The notes: generated by a model from the sequence alone, not told the origin. A DNA stretch of 64,000 nucleotides from an uncultured Alphaproteobacteria bacterium (GCA_902524845.1 CABZEW010000005.1:16135-80134), one strand, 5' to 3'. Shown: positions 1 through 10,322, counted from the stretch's first letter. A program made the numbers and translations.

Positions 1-960
1 AATGGCCACCAAGTCTGAGACTACTGAGGAAGCAGTAGGCCCCATCCCCGCACCTGGACCAGAAAAAACAGTAGTACCTATTTCTTCTCCCTCTATTGCT
101 ATTATATTTGTGCTGCCGTTTACCTGAGCAATTGGACTGCCTTTTCTTATTAATTTTGGAGAGACTTCCTGAATAAGCGTATTTTTACTATATTCCGCTG
201 TCGCAAGTAACTTTATTTTATAGCCAATCAGATCAGCTTCTTGAATATCTTCTATAGAAATATGGTCTATTCCTTCAGTTTTCACTGATTTAAAGTTTAG
301 AGTGGTCCCGAACGCCAAACAAGAAAGTAGAGCTAGTTTATGGGCGGAGTCAATCCCTCCAATATCTAGCCGTGGATCACTTTCAACGTAGCCAAGTTTT
401 TTTGCTTCAGAAAATACATCTAGGTATTCCCGTCCATCAGACTCCATTTTGGTAAGTATGAAATTACACGTTCCGTTGATCACACCATATAGTTTAGAAA
501 TTTTATTTACTATCAGAGAGTCCTGTAACACTTTTATGATAGGTATTCCCCCAGCAACTGCCGCTTCGTACCTCAAAAATACGCCTTTTTCCTTTGCAAG
601 TTCCTCAAAAAAAGAACCCTCTTTAGCTAGAAGAGATTTATTGGCTGTGACGACATGCTTACCGTTACTTATTGCTTCTCTTATAACTTTTGCAGCAGTT
701 TTATCCGTATCACCTATTAGTTCAACCACTACGTCTACCTCTGGGTCTCTTGCTATCTCTAATGGAGAGTCTACCCATTTAAACGAACTAATATCGACGC
801 CTCTTCTTTTTCTTCTATTTCTTGCGGTTATGGCTACTACTTTTAGTTCAATACCTGTCCGATTTTTTATGTTGCGTCTTTGTTTCTTCAATAGCTTAAT
901 AACGCCAGAGCCAACTGTCCCAAGACCGATAATTCCTACATTTAATTTGTATTTATTCAT
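1..960 (-). CDS. hom: Homoserine dehydrogenase, C-terminus outside window
   Basis: This gene encodes the enzyme that reduces aspartate semialdehyde to homoserine, the branch point to threonine and methionine. I translated the minus strand myself because the frame runs off the left edge without a stop, giving 320 codons. The N-terminus carries a Rossmann motif (VGIIGLGTVGSGV). It is followed by VELIGD, the HVVTANKSLLA strand and AAVAGGIPII, then the catalytic-domain stretch YGVINGTCNFILTKM and LGYVESDPRLDIGGIDSAHKLA, all typical of the family. The ATG (960-958) overlaps the aminotransferase TGA by one base (TGATG), so the two genes are translationally coupled. Full-length relatives have about 430 residues, so roughly the last quarter, including the usual ACT domain, is off the window. 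Confidence 0.95.
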   Translation of the reverse strand, partial: MNKYKLNVGIIGLGTVGSGVIKLLKKQRRNIKNRTGIELKVVAITARNRRKRRGVDISSFKWVDSPLEIARDPEVDVVVELIGDTDKTAAKVIREAISNGKHVVTANKSLLAKEGSFFEELAKEKGVFLRYEAAVAGGIPIIKVLQDSLIVNKISKLYGVINGTCNFILTKMESDGREYLDVFSEAKKLGYVESDPRLDIGGIDSAHKLALLSCLAFGTTLNFKSVKTEGIDHISIEDIQEADLIGYKIKLLATAEYSKNTLIQEVSPKLIRKGSPIAQVNGSTNIIAIEGEEIGTTVFSGPGAGMGPTASSVVSDLVAI

Positions 961-2195
961 CATAAGTCTGTCTGATCAAGACTATATTCAGAGAGTATTT
1001 CATCTGCTTTCTTGAAGACAGATTTAATGTTCCTCGCTGCTTGCCTAATCCTGTGTTCATTTTCTACGAGGCCAATTCTAACAAAGTTTTCACCATATTC
1101 TCCAAAACCTATCCCAGGAGCGACAGAAATATCAGCCTCTTTAAGAAGGACTTTAGAAAACTCTAATGAACCTAAAGGTCTAAATTTTTCGGGGATTGGT
1201 GCCCATGCAAACATCGTTGCTTCTGGTAAAGGAATATCCCATCCGGCCTTACCCATCGCGTCAACCAAGACATCTCTTCGGTTTCTGTAAACTCCCCTGA
1301 TCTTCTCTATTGTGGCAGGATCCGAGCTTAGCGCACTGGATGCTGCTACTTGGATTGGCGTGAATGCCCCATAATCGAGATATGATTTAATTTTCTCTAA
1401 TGCTGCTATCAATATCTCGTTGCCCACAGCAAAACCCATTCTCCAACCTGGCATGCTGAATGTTTTTGACATCGATGTAAACTCAACTGCAACCGATTTA
1501 GCGCCTGATACTTGTAAAATCGATGGCGGTGGATTTTCACCAAAATAAATTTCAGCGTATGCAAGATCAGACAATATCCACACTTCATTTTGTTTTGCTA
1601 CCTTAACTAATTCTTCATAAAATTTTAGGGTGCATGTTTTTGTAGTTGGGTTAGATGGGAATGAAATTACTATAGCCACTGGTTTAGGAGAAATATGTTT
1701 TAGAGAACGCGTGAGGGTTTTGAAATACTCATCCTCATCAAATTGTCCATTTGACAAGGTTGGTAAATGTCTCAAAGAGCCTCCAGCAATTATGAAACCA
1801 TATGGATGAATTGGGTATGATGGATTAGGAACTAAAATCACATCGCCCGGATCAGTTATTGCCATAGCTAAATTAGCCAATCCCTCTTTTGAACCTAGAG
1901 TTGCGATGATTTCCTTCTCTGGGTCTAGCTTGACTGAGAACCTTCTAGCGTAGTAATCGGCTTGGGCTTTCCTGAGACCTTTGATCCCTTTAGAAACAGA
2001 GTATCTATGAGTTTTTGGTTTTTTTATTGTTTCAATTAGCTTATCAACAATAAAAGATTCAGTATCAATATCAGGGTTTCCCATTCCAAAGTCAATAATA
2101 TCATGGCCCTGATCACGATACTTTGCCTTCAGTTTATTAACCTCTGCAAACACGTAGGAGGGTAATCGAGTTATTCTATGAAACTCAGTTTTCAT
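960..2195 (-). CDS. alaC: Class I/II PLP aminotransferase, AlaC type
   Basis: This is a 411-residue fold-type I PLP aminotransferase. It shows the substrate-side FGMGNPDID motif near residue 36, SFPSNPTT near 178 and the aspartate in LSDLAYAEIYF near 210. The Schiff-base lysine is K244 in SMSKTFSMPGWRMGF. Overall it resembles the AlaC/YfdZ branch, which makes alanine from pyruvate and glutamate and is often annotated as an LL-diaminopimelate aminotransferase-like protein. Pairing with hom directly downstream is common in alphaproteobacteria. It starts four bases after the stop of a small lipoprotein gene and has no clear Shine-Dalgarno sequence of its own, so coupling is likely. Substrate assignment is by family only. 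Confidence 0.9.
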   Translation of the reverse strand: MKTEFHRITRLPSYVFAEVNKLKAKYRDQGHDIIDFGMGNPDIDTESFIVDKLIETIKKPKTHRYSVSKGIKGLRKAQADYYARRFSVKLDPEKEIIATLGSKEGLANLAMAITDPGDVILVPNPSYPIHPYGFIIAGGSLRHLPTLSNGQFDEDEYFKTLTRSLKHISPKPVAIVISFPSNPTTKTCTLKFYEELVKVAKQNEVWILSDLAYAEIYFGENPPPSILQVSGAKSVAVEFTSMSKTFSMPGWRMGFAVGNEILIAALEKIKSYLDYGAFTPIQVAASSALSSDPATIEKIRGVYRNRRDVLVDAMGKAGWDIPLPEATMFAWAPIPEKFRPLGSLEFSKVLLKEADISVAPGIGFGEYGENFVRIGLVENEHRIRQAARNIKSVFKKADEILSEYSLDQTDL

Positions 2196-2199
2196 TTTT

Positions 2200-2331
2200 T
2201 TAATCTACAAAAAAATTATTTTCAAATTCGCTGAGTGGCGATAGCTCAGGCCAATTTTTTTCTGAACACGCGGGAAGTGTTACAGGTAATGTAAAGAAGA
2301 TAATTGTTTTAACTAAGTATATAAGCTTCAT
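2200..2331 (-). CDS. Small predicted lipoprotein, 43 residues
   Basis: This short frame lies between glyA and alaC on their strand. It translates to 43 residues: a short basic start (MKLIY), a hydrophobic run, a lipobox-like LPAC with the cysteine at residue 22, and a 21-residue acidic mature tail (starts SEKNWPEL, ends NNFFVD). The ATG at 2331 is preceded by AGGAAA at good spacing. The frame starts 29 bases after the glyA stop and ends four bases before the alaC start, filling the gap exactly as an operon member would. I do not recognise a family. It is reminiscent in size of LptM-type lipoproteins but lacks their usual sequence and context. A lipoprotein role is inferred only from the lipobox. 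Confidence 0.55.
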   Translation of the reverse strand: MKLIYLVKTIIFFTLPVTLPACSEKNWPELSPLSEFENNFFVD

Positions 2332-2360
2332 TTGCTTTCCTAAAGATTAGGAACCTCTTT

Positions 2361-3635
2361 CTAGTAGATAGGGAACTCACTACATAGATCAAGCACCTCT
2401 CTCTTAACTTCTGAAATTACTTTTGACGATTGCTCGGAGTTAACGTTATCAAATATTTGCAAAATCCAAGAACCAACTTGCTTAAATTGTTTTTCTTTAA
2501 AACCCCTCGTGGTTGCCGCAGGGGTCCCTAACCGTATTCCTGATGTAATGGTTGGTTTTTCAGTATCAAAGGGGATACCATTTTTATTACAAACAATATT
2601 TCCTTCCCCAAGTACCCTTTCTGCCGTAGCTCCCGTGACTCTTTTTTTCCTGAGATCTACAAGTAAAACATGGGTGTCTGTTCCACCAGTAACTAAATCA
2701 AGACCTCCATTTTGTAATGTTTCAGCTAGTATTTTCGCATTCTTTATTACTTGTTTTTGATATTGTACAAACTCACCACTTAAAGCTTCTTTAAATGCTA
2801 CAGCTTTTGCGGCGATAACATGCATCAATGGGCCGCCTTGTATACCTGGAAAAATTGCTGAGTTTACTTTCTTTGCAATATCGGGATCATTGCAAAGTAT
2901 CATCCCTCCTCTTGGTCCGCGTAAGGTTTTATGAGTGGTTGAGGTCACAACGTCTGCGTACTTTATGGGGTTTGGATGCACGCCACCGGCAACCAGTCCC
3001 GAAATATGTGCCATATCAACTAAGAGATAAGCTCCGACCTGATCACAGATATCACGAAATTTCTTAAAATCCAAGATACGTGGGATTGCTGAGCCGCCTG
3101 CAATAATTAACTTGGGTTTGTGGAGTTTAGCAAGCTCAAGAATTTGATTATAGTCAACAGTATTTGTATCTTTTGTAACCTCATAGTGAATGGGGTTAAA
3201 CCATTTCCCGGATTGATTGGGTTTGGCTCCATGTGTAAGATGCCCACCTGAGGCAAGGTCCATTGACAGAAAAGTATCCCCAGGCTTCATAAGAGCCAAA
3301 AAAACAGCCTGGTTAGCTTGGCTACCGGAATTTGGTTGTACATTAGCGAATTCGCAATTGTAGAGCTGGCACGCTCTAGATATTGCTAATCTCTCCGCAA
3401 CATCCACGTTTTCACAACCACCATAATATCTTCTACCTGGATATCCTTCAGCGTACTTATTTGTCATAACGGAACCCTGTGCCTCCATTACAGCTGCAGA
3501 TGCAATATTTTCTGACGCAATAAGCTCAATTTCATTCCGTTGTCTGCCCAACTCTCTTTCTAGAGAGTCAAAAATTTCTGGATCCTGAGATGATAAAGTT
3601 CCACCAAAAAAGTGAGTTTTGCCTAGATAATTCAT
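2361..3635 (-). CDS. glyA: Serine hydroxymethyltransferase
   Basis: This enzyme interconverts serine and glycine while charging tetrahydrofolate with a one-carbon unit. The 424-residue protein has the family signatures in order: [10 protein letters not shown] near residue 37, [16 protein letters not shown] at 58-73, [15 protein letters not shown] near 204, and the PLP lysine K236 in [15 protein letters not shown]. Length is normal for bacterial GlyA. The ATG at 3635 has a GGGTG-like Shine-Dalgarno sequence a few bases upstream. It is the first gene of the leftward group glyA, small lipoprotein, alaC, hom. It diverges from nadK across a 170-bp AT-rich gap that probably holds both promoters, although no convincing sigma-70 pair stands out. 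Confidence 0.97.
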   Translation of the reverse strand: MNYLGKTHFFGGTLSSQDPEIFDSLERELGRQRNEIELIASENIASAAVMEAQGSVMTNKYAEGYPGRRYYGGCENVDVAERLAISRACQLYNCEFANVQPNSGSQANQAVFLALMKPGDTFLSMDLASGGHLTHGAKPNQSGKWFNPIHYEVTKDTNTVDYNQILELAKLHKPKLIIAGGSAIPRILDFKKFRDICDQVGAYLLVDMAHISGLVAGGVHPNPIKYADVVTSTTHKTLRGPRGGMILCNDPDIAKKVNSAIFPGIQGGPLMHVIAAKAVAFKEALSGEFVQYQKQVIKNAKILAETLQNGGLDLVTGGTDTHVLLVDLRKKRVTGATAERVLGEGNIVCNKNGIPFDTEKPTITSGIRLGTPAATTRGFKEKQFKQVGSWILQIFDNVNSEQSSKVISEVKREVLDLCSEFPIY

Positions 3636-3805
3636 AATACACCCAATATCTCTTTCAATTATTCGTTTGATTCGTAATCATGTATATTAAATCTGCACTA
3701 TCTGTACCAGTTTTTTTTCTGATATTATAAATATATTTAGCATCATTTGTTGTTAAAAAGATTAGTTTTATCTATAACCTTTATACGGGATCCTGTAGAA
3801 AAAAT

Positions 3806-4570
3806 ATGACCAATAAAAAGTTAACATTTATGGCAAGTGATGACCTGGAGGCGAAAGAGGCGCTAAACAAACTTCGAGAACGTTACAGGGATTTTGGAGT
3901 TGAAAAAGCTGATGTCGTGGTTGCCCTCGGTGGGGACGGGTTTATGCTACAGATGCTTAAAAAATTATCGAAAAAAAATGTTTCGGTCTATGGCATGAAT
4001 AAGGGTACCGTTGGTTTTTTGATGAACACTTTCAACTTTGATGACTTGGAAGCGCGTATTCAGGTAGCAAAGGAAGAGATCGTAAATCCTTTAAGAATGA
4101 TTGCTACGAAAACAGATGGGCAAAAAGAAGAGGAGCTAGCTATTAATGAGGTTTCTATCTTAAGATCTGGTCCCCAAGCAGCAAAACTGAGTATATCCAT
4201 TGATGGGTCTGAAAAACTTAAGGAGCTCGTATGTGACGGAGCATTAGTATGCACCCCAGCAGGATCAACTGCGTATAATTACTCTGTTCATGGACCAATT
4301 TTACCTATAGGAGCCAATATTCTAGGTTTAACAGCTATTTCTGCTTATAGACCAAGAAGATGGAGGGGAGCTCTATTGCCTCTAGATGCAAGAATAGGTA
4401 TCGAGGTAAAGAGCGCGAGTAAAAGACCCGTGTCTGCCGTAGCCGACACATCGGAAGTTAAAAATGTGAGGCACGTTTCCATAACAATTGAAAAGAGATT
4501 AAAACATAAACTGTTATTCGATCCAGGGCATGGGTTAGAAGAAAGATTACTAAAAGAACAATTTGAATAA
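3806..4570 (+). CDS. nadK: NAD kinase
   Basis: This enzyme phosphorylates NAD to NADP in the cytosol. The 254-residue protein has the diagnostic GGDG at residues 42-45 in VVALGGDGFML. It also has the conserved VCDGALVCTPAGSTAYNYS segment that shapes the NAD site, and a C-terminal beta-rich domain (RPRRWRGALLP). The length is at the short end of the range, as is usual in alphaproteobacteria. It opens a seven-gene plus-strand block and ends 4 bp before hdaA. Its nearness to ppk and ppx is suggestive because some NAD kinases use polyphosphate as phosphate donor. Nothing visible here decides between ATP and polyphosphate. Confidence 0.95.
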   Translation: MTNKKLTFMASDDLEAKEALNKLRERYRDFGVEKADVVVALGGDGFMLQMLKKLSKKNVSVYGMNKGTVGFLMNTFNFDDLEARIQVAKEEIVNPLRMIATKTDGQKEEELAINEVSILRSGPQAAKLSISIDGSEKLKELVCDGALVCTPAGSTAYNYSVHGPILPIGANILGLTAISAYRPRRWRGALLPLDARIGIEVKSASKRPVSAVADTSEVKNVRHVSITIEKRLKHKLLFDPGHGLEERLLKEQFE

Positions 4571-4574
4571 AAAT

Positions 4575-5270
4575 ATGAATGAGCAGCTCGTTTTAGGTCT
4601 CAGTTTAAAAGAGACTTTAGAAAAAGAAGATTTTTTTATTTCTTCAAGCAATTTGGAAGCTGTTACTCTTTTAGATAACTCAGATAGGTGGGGGTCAGGC
4701 GTTCTGTTACTAGTTGGTCCAAAAGGTAGCGGTAAAACACACCTAGCACTTATCTGGTGTAAAGAGAACAACGCCAAGCATGTGAAGCTTGAGACAGTTT
4801 TGCAAGAAGTGGAAAAAGGCCTGAATCATGATTTAGTTTGTGTTGAGGATATAGATATTATTGAGAATGCTGAAAGGTTGAGAAAATCAAAAATAGAAGA
4901 AGGTATATTTCACCTTATTAACAGTGTTGGAAGTAGAGGAGGAAAGTTACTAATATCCTCAAGGAAAATGCCTAATGAGTTATCTATAGGTCTTAAGGAT
5001 TTAGAGTCTAGGTTGCAAAGTTTCAGCAAAACTAACATTAAAGAGCCCGATGATAGTTTAGTAATGGCACTTCTGCTGAAATACTTTAATGATAGGCAAA
5101 TTTATATAAAGCATTCAAACCTGACCTACATTGCCACCCGAATTAACAGGACCTACAGTTCGATTTATGAATTTGTAAACTATGTAGACCATAAATCACT
5201 TGTTCTAAAAACAAAATTAACCAGATCATTTATCGATGCTGCATTGAGCCAAACAGAAAAGAAATATTAA
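4575..5270 (+). CDS. hdaA: DnaA-related regulatory ATPase HdaA/Hda
   Basis: This is a DnaA-like AAA+ protein without the DnaA DNA-binding domain. It fits Hda/HdaA, which binds the sliding clamp and stimulates DnaA-ATP hydrolysis to stop re-initiation. I chose the ATG at 4575 over an upstream TTG at 4563 because it puts the clamp-binding motif QLVLGL at residues 4-9. Walker A is GPKGSGKT at about 48-55 and Walker B is LVCVEDID. The box VII segment DLESRLQSF carries the arginine finger, and a small lid domain follows. Length (231 residues) fits the family. Location directly before ppk is typical for alphaproteobacteria. It could be called a generic DnaA homologue, but the clamp motif makes HdaA likely. 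Confidence 0.88.
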   Translation: MNEQLVLGLSLKETLEKEDFFISSSNLEAVTLLDNSDRWGSGVLLLVGPKGSGKTHLALIWCKENNAKHVKLETVLQEVEKGLNHDLVCVEDIDIIENAERLRKSKIEEGIFHLINSVGSRGGKLLISSRKMPNELSIGLKDLESRLQSFSKTNIKEPDDSLVMALLLKYFNDRQIYIKHSNLTYIATRINRTYSSIYEFVNYVDHKSLVLKTKLTRSFIDAALSQTEKKY

Positions 5271-5275
5271 CAAAT

Positions 5276-7474
5276 ATGGGCAACATCAACGCAGATTTCT
5301 TAAATCAAGATAATGACCTTGAACTAAAATATTCCAATGATCATGGAACAGTTAATAAATTAATAAATAGGGAGCTTTCTTGGATTTCGTTTAATTGGCG
5401 AGTTTTACAAGAAGCTAATAATAAAAATGTACCATTGTTAGAAAAGCTCAGATTTCTTGCAATATCCGCCCGAAATCTTGACGAGTTTTATACGGTTCGA
5501 GTTGCTGGACTTAGACAAATGGTAAAAAACAAGATTGAAGTAATCAGTGCTGATGGTCTTACCCCTGAAGAACAGTTAATACAAATAGAAAGAGAAGCCA
5601 AAGCTCTGATAGAGAAACAGCAAGAGCTATTGCCTTGTCTATTATCTAATTTGAAACAAAAGGGCGTAGAGCTAATTAAACCACGAGGAATACTGGCATC
5701 CGAAAAAAAGAGTCTAGAGAAACAATTTATGTCAAAGGTTTTTCCAGCACTTACCCCTTTGGCTATAGATCCCGCCCATCCATTTCCATTTATCCCAACT
5801 GAAGGCTCTGCCCTAGCATTAAAATTAAGAAATAGAGACGGGAAAAAATCTTTGAACGCTTTGGTTCCTATTCCAGGAATGCTTAATAGATTCCAAAAGC
5901 TTAAGGATGGAGCTGTGGGGGAGAAAAGGTTTTTATTACTTGAAGATTTTATAGTTGTTTTCATTCATAGGCTATTTCCAAACTATTTTCTCGAAGAGTA
6001 TTTTTCCTTTCGAATTCTTAGAGACAGTGACTTAGAAGTTGAGGAAGAAGCGGAAGATCTTGTTCGTGAGTTTGAAATTGCATTAAAGCGCCGAAAGCGT
6101 GGAGAAGTAATACGAATGAAAGTGACAAAAAGCACGGCAGATCCTTTGTTGAGGCTAATTTCAAAGGAGATAGGGTTTGACAGAACGCAGGTAATACAGG
6201 TTAACGAAATGATCGGATTGTCTGATTTAGACGGGTTAATTATCCCAGCGAAACAAAGCTTAAAGTGGAAAACGTTTATTCCCAGAAGTCCAGAGAGAAT
6301 AGAAGATTTCAACGGTGATATTTTTTCTGCAATAAGGCAGAAGGATCTTCTTTTGCAACATCCATATGAGACCTTTGATACCGTCGTTAGTTTTTTAGAA
6401 CTAGCAGCCCGCGACCCAAATGTCATTGCTATTAAACAAACTTTATATAGAACAACGCCTGATAGTCCCATAGTAAGAGCATTATGTGAAGCTGCTGAAA
6501 ATGGGAAAACAGTTACGGCCTTAGTCGAGTTAAAAGCTAGATTTGATGAGGCAAATAATATAAACGTATCACGGGAGCTCGAGAAGGCAGGGGCGCAAGT
6601 AGTCTACGGTTTTATGGATTGGAAAACACATGCAAAGCTATCGACTATTGTAAGACAAGAAGGTAAGGGATTAAGAACTTACACGCATGTTGGTACAGGA
6701 AACTATCACCCTGATACTGCAAAGATTTATACCGATTTGAGTCTTTTCACTTCGGACGCTTCTTTAGGTAGAGATGTTACAAAAGTTTTTAATTATCTAT
6801 CAGGATATGTAAAACCAACAGATTTGGAAAGCATGATCATAGCGCCTCTCGAGCTAAAGATTAGCTTAATTAAAATGATAAAAAATGAAATGTCCTTAGC
6901 AAAAAAAAATAAGCCAGCTGAAATTTGGGTGAAATTGAATGCTCTTATCGATCCAGAAGTCATTGATGCTTTATATAAGGCTAGCCAATCTGGAGTTAAG
7001 ATCAATATGATCATTCGAGGCATTTGTGGATTAAGACCTGGTATAAAAGGTCTTTCTGAAAACATCCGTGTTAAATCTGTAATAGGGCGTTTCTTGGAGC
7101 ATAGTAGAGTGTGTGTATTTGGTAATGGGTTTCAGTTGCCTTCCACAAAAGCTAAAGTTTTTATTTCCTCAGCGGACTGGATGGGAAGGAATTTAAACCG
7201 TCGAGTGGAATCTTTTGTAGAGATTAAAAATTTGACGGTGAAGTCACAAATTGTTAATCAGATCATGGTAGCTAATTTAGCTGACAAAGAACAATCATGG
7301 GTGCTTCAACCGGACGGCCAATATAAAAGACACCATTTTAAGCCGAACGAATCAAGCTTTAGTTGCCACGAATATTTTATTGAAAATCCCTCTTTGTCAG
7401 GAAGAGGGAGAGCAGCACTAAATGCTCCGCCAAATTTATTGAGTGTCAGCAAAAAAAGAAAAAAAACATTTTGA
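5276..7474 (+). CDS. ppk: Polyphosphate kinase 1
   Basis: This enzyme reversibly polymerises the gamma-phosphate of ATP into polyphosphate. The 732-residue protein has all four PPK1 domains. The N-terminal helical domain begins NRELSWISFNWRVLQEA and carries SARNLDEFYTVRVAGL, a head domain is in the middle, and two phospholipase-D-like C-terminal domains follow. The autophosphorylated histidine is H452 in DWKTHAKLS, with THVGTGNYHPDTA just downstream. The second conserved histidine is in RFLEHSRVCVFG. A 28-residue acidic N-terminal extension precedes the conserved start. The stop overlaps the ppx TTG start by four bases, so the polymer-making and polymer-degrading enzymes are co-translated. 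Confidence 0.97.
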   Translation: MGNINADFLNQDNDLELKYSNDHGTVNKLINRELSWISFNWRVLQEANNKNVPLLEKLRFLAISARNLDEFYTVRVAGLRQMVKNKIEVISADGLTPEEQLIQIEREAKALIEKQQELLPCLLSNLKQKGVELIKPRGILASEKKSLEKQFMSKVFPALTPLAIDPAHPFPFIPTEGSALALKLRNRDGKKSLNALVPIPGMLNRFQKLKDGAVGEKRFLLLEDFIVVFIHRLFPNYFLEEYFSFRILRDSDLEVEEEAEDLVREFEIALKRRKRGEVIRMKVTKSTADPLLRLISKEIGFDRTQVIQVNEMIGLSDLDGLIIPAKQSLKWKTFIPRSPERIEDFNGDIFSAIRQKDLLLQHPYETFDTVVSFLELAARDPNVIAIKQTLYRTTPDSPIVRALCEAAENGKTVTALVELKARFDEANNINVSRELEKAGAQVVYGFMDWKTHAKLSTIVRQEGKGLRTYTHVGTGNYHPDTAKIYTDLSLFTSDASLGRDVTKVFNYLSGYVKPTDLESMIIAPLELKISLIKMIKNEMSLAKKNKPAEIWVKLNALIDPEVIDALYKASQSGVKINMIIRGICGLRPGIKGLSENIRVKSVIGRFLEHSRVCVFGNGFQLPSTKAKVFISSADWMGRNLNRRVESFVEIKNLTVKSQIVNQIMVANLADKEQSWVLQPDGQYKRHHFKPNESSFSCHEYFIENPSLSGRGRAALNAPPNLLSVSKKRKKTF

Positions 7475-8958
7475 AAATTTTGAAACGAATAGGAATTATC
7501 GATATTGGTTCTAACTCAATCAGGCTCGTAGTCTTTGATGGGCCTAAGCGTTCACCATTGTATTTATATAATGAAAAGGTTTTCTTTAGATTGGGAATGC
7601 AATCTTTTGGAGGCAAGCCTTTTGACACTGATACAATTGAGGCGGTGTCGCGTATAATAAACCGATACGTAGCTATTTGTCGAAATATGGAAATTACCAA
7701 AATAATAATGTTTGGTACGTCTGCGCTAAGAGAGGCTAGTAATTCCGATGTCCTGGTCGAATTAGTTCGAAAAAAAACAAATATCGGTGTCGATGTAATA
7801 TCTGGCAAGAAAGAGGCCTTTTACGCAGCTCAAGGTATTTTATTGGGGTTTCCAAGTGCAAAAGGGGTAATCTGTGATCTTGGGGGTAATTCAGTAGAGT
7901 TCGCATATATTCGTAAAAATGTAGTTACTGAATGTAATTCCGTTTTGCTGGGTCCTCTCTCAATCAAGAAGCTGGGCAGAGAATTTGAAAATTTAGATAG
8001 TTATATGCGGAAACAGCTGTTGAGTGTGATTAATGCCAATACAGCAAAAGACAATCCATTTTTCTTAATAGGAGGATCTTGGAGAGCTATAGCAAAAATA
8101 CATATGCAAAGGATCAAGTATCCACTGAAGATAATCCAAGGATATAAAGTTGAGAGTAAAAAACTAAAAAAGACTTTGGCATTCATTCGAGATAGTTCAT
8201 TTTTAAACAAATATGACCAAATGAATATTTCTTTAGAGAGATTGGAACTGTTACCTCCCTCTGCTCGATTATTAGAAATTATTATTGATGAGCTCCAGGT
8301 CAAGGAGCTCACCTTCTCGTCTTTTGGTGTGAGAGAGGGATTTATCTACCAGGACCTAAGTGAAGTAGAGAAAAGAAAGGATCCCCTAATAGAGGCTGCT
8401 AAATTTTTTCAAAAAAAAGAGTCAAGGTTTCCTGAAATGTCTAAGCATACTTTTAACTGGATTTCTCCATTATATAAAAATCTTCCACGTAAGACAAAAA
8501 GAGTCATTTTAGCTGCGACTAAATTACATGATATTGCCTGGATAGCACACCCCGACTATAAAACTGAAATGTGTTTAGAGCTTGTTACTCGTTCAAATAT
8601 TAGTGGTCTCAGTCACAAAGAAAGGGTATTCTTAGCTGCGATACTTTTGTTTAGACATAAGGCAAAACCAGAAAAAGTTTTTAATAATAGGTTCTTTAAA
8701 ATTATTTCTAGGAAGAAGAGAAAAATTGCTCTTGTAATAGGTAGGGGATTAAGGTTGGCTTCAACTTTTTTTGGCGAAAAAAATCTTTTAGATAAGATAG
8801 ACTTTAGTCTAAGAGCAGATGAGGTAGAATTATACTTTCAACCAAAAGTAGCGTGCATTAATGGTGAGGTTGTAAATAGACGCATTCAAGAATTGAATAA
8901 AGCCTTGAAGTCATGCCTGACTGTAGAGGCAAAAAAAAACAAGTTTTCTAATAGTTGA
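7471..8958 (+). CDS. ppx: Exopolyphosphatase, Ppx/GppA family
   Basis: This is a 495-residue ASKHA-fold phosphatase that releases phosphate from polyphosphate chain ends and may also hydrolyse pppGpp. The first phosphate loop [17 protein letters not shown] sits at about residues 7-23. The motifs [11 protein letters not shown] and [12 protein letters not shown] follow at the usual places. The C-terminal part contains [11 protein letters not shown] and [11 protein letters not shown], resembling the HD-like helical domain of long Ppx proteins. The start is TTG at 7471, inside the ppk stop, and a second TTG at 7480 is possible. No ATG lies early enough. The tail is basic (KKNKFSNS). Ppx versus GppA cannot be settled by eye, but linkage to ppk favours Ppx. 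Confidence 0.92.
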   Translation: MKILKRIGIIDIGSNSIRLVVFDGPKRSPLYLYNEKVFFRLGMQSFGGKPFDTDTIEAVSRIINRYVAICRNMEITKIIMFGTSALREASNSDVLVELVRKKTNIGVDVISGKKEAFYAAQGILLGFPSAKGVICDLGGNSVEFAYIRKNVVTECNSVLLGPLSIKKLGREFENLDSYMRKQLLSVINANTAKDNPFFLIGGSWRAIAKIHMQRIKYPLKIIQGYKVESKKLKKTLAFIRDSSFLNKYDQMNISLERLELLPPSARLLEIIIDELQVKELTFSSFGVREGFIYQDLSEVEKRKDPLIEAAKFFQKKESRFPEMSKHTFNWISPLYKNLPRKTKRVILAATKLHDIAWIAHPDYKTEMCLELVTRSNISGLSHKERVFLAAILLFRHKAKPEKVFNNRFFKIISRKKRKIALVIGRGLRLASTFFGEKNLLDKIDFSLRADEVELYFQPKVACINGEVVNRRIQELNKALKSCLTVEAKKNKFSNS

Positions 8959-8968
8959 GGAGAATGAA

Positions 8969-10315
8969 ATGAAGCTCAGCCAATATTTTTTGCCAATTTT
9001 AAAAGAAGTGCCAGCTGAAGCTAATATAATAAGTCATCAATTGATGTTGCGCTGTGGAATGATTAAACAAACAACGGCTGGTATATATTCGTGGCTACCA
9101 TTAGGCTTTAAAGTTCTAAAGAAAATAGAAGAAATTGTGCATGATGAGCAGATAAAAGCTGGGCATATTCCCATGCTAATGCCAACAATCCAACCAGCCG
9201 AGTTGTGGCAGGAGAGTGGAAGATATGATGACTATGGAAAGGAAATGTTAAGGATCAACGATCGACAGGATCGTAATTACTTATATGGTCCTACCAATGA
9301 AGAATTAATAACGGACATATTTAGATCTAACGTCTCATCATATAAAGATCTTCCTTTAACTTTGTATCACATTCAGTGGAAATTCCGTGACGAACTTAGA
9401 CCTAGGTTTGGCGTGATGAGAGGAAGAGAATTTTACATGAAGGATGGCTATAATTTTGATTTGAACGAAAAAGAAGCCATAGATGCCTACAATAGACATT
9501 TCGTGAGCTATTTGCGAACATTTAATAGGATGGGATTAAAGGCCATTCCTATGAAAGCCGAGACAGGCCCCATTGGAGGTAACTATAGTCATGAGTTTTT
9601 AGTTTTGGCCAACACTGGGGAAAGCACAGTTTATTTTGATAAAACTTTGCTTGATATGGACACAGGTCAAGGGAAGCTAGACTACTATCAGAATACGGAT
9701 ATTAAAAAAGTGGTGGAAAGTTTTACCACACCCTACGCTAGAACTGAGGATACTCATGATGCAAATATTTTCCTAGAAGTCCCAGAAGAGCGTCGGATAG
9801 AAAGTAAGGCAATCGAAGTAGGCCAAATATTTTATTTTGGCACCAAATATTCAGAGCCAATGAATGCTTATGTAGTAAATCCTGATGGGCAAAGAGTGCC
9901 TGTCCATATGGGGAGCCACGGAATAGGAGTTTCTCGATTAGTAGGTGCAATTATAGAGGCAAGCCACGATGAGAGAGGTATTATCTGGCCAGAACCAGTT
10001 TCTCCCTTTTTTGCAGGACTAATAAATTTAAATCATAGGGACGAGGAGTGTTTAAGAGTTTGTGATAAAGTTTATGAAGAACTGGGTACCAATGGAATAG
10101 AGATCTTATATGATGATACAAACGAGAGGCCTGGAGCTAAGTTCGCGAAAATGGATCTAATTGGGTTGCCTTGGCAAATTGTAGTTGGTCCAAAGGGGGT
10201 CGCTGAAGGAAAAATAGAGCTTGTATATAGAAGTACCGGTGAAGCAACTCTATTACCTTTGGAAGAAGTAATAAAAAAGATCTCCACTGCTTACAAAGCC
10301 CTGGTAAAAGACTAG
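8969..10315 (+). CDS. proS: Prolyl-tRNA synthetase, short type
   Basis: This class II synthetase attaches proline to tRNA-Pro. The 448 residues begin at an ATG with a strong GAGGAG Shine-Dalgarno sequence. The catalytic core shows [28 protein letters not shown], the motif 2 region [21 protein letters not shown] and the motif 3 region [14 protein letters not shown]. An anticodon-binding domain follows at about 345-448. It lacks the roughly 180-residue editing insertion found in E. coli ProRS, as is normal for alphaproteobacterial enzymes. Mischarged alanyl-tRNA-Pro would then be cleared by a separate ProXp-type protein, which is not in this window. lolC follows after seven bases. Confidence 0.97.
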   Translation: MKLSQYFLPILKEVPAEANIISHQLMLRCGMIKQTTAGIYSWLPLGFKVLKKIEEIVHDEQIKAGHIPMLMPTIQPAELWQESGRYDDYGKEMLRINDRQDRNYLYGPTNEELITDIFRSNVSSYKDLPLTLYHIQWKFRDELRPRFGVMRGREFYMKDGYNFDLNEKEAIDAYNRHFVSYLRTFNRMGLKAIPMKAETGPIGGNYSHEFLVLANTGESTVYFDKTLLDMDTGQGKLDYYQNTDIKKVVESFTTPYARTEDTHDANIFLEVPEERRIESKAIEVGQIFYFGTKYSEPMNAYVVNPDGQRVPVHMGSHGIGVSRLVGAIIEASHDERGIIWPEPVSPFFAGLINLNHRDEECLRVCDKVYEELGTNGIEILYDDTNERPGAKFAKMDLIGLPWQIVVGPKGVAEGKIELVYRSTGEATLLPLEEVIKKISTAYKALVKD

Positions 10316-10322
10316 TATTTGA

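Noticed and set aside
449-1015. Plus-strand 188-codon frame
   Set aside because: It is antisense to hom, whose minus-strand translation has all family motifs.
8969-10315. ProS truncated by loss of its editing domain
   Set aside because: The short form without the insertion is the normal alphaproteobacterial enzyme and all catalytic motifs are present.
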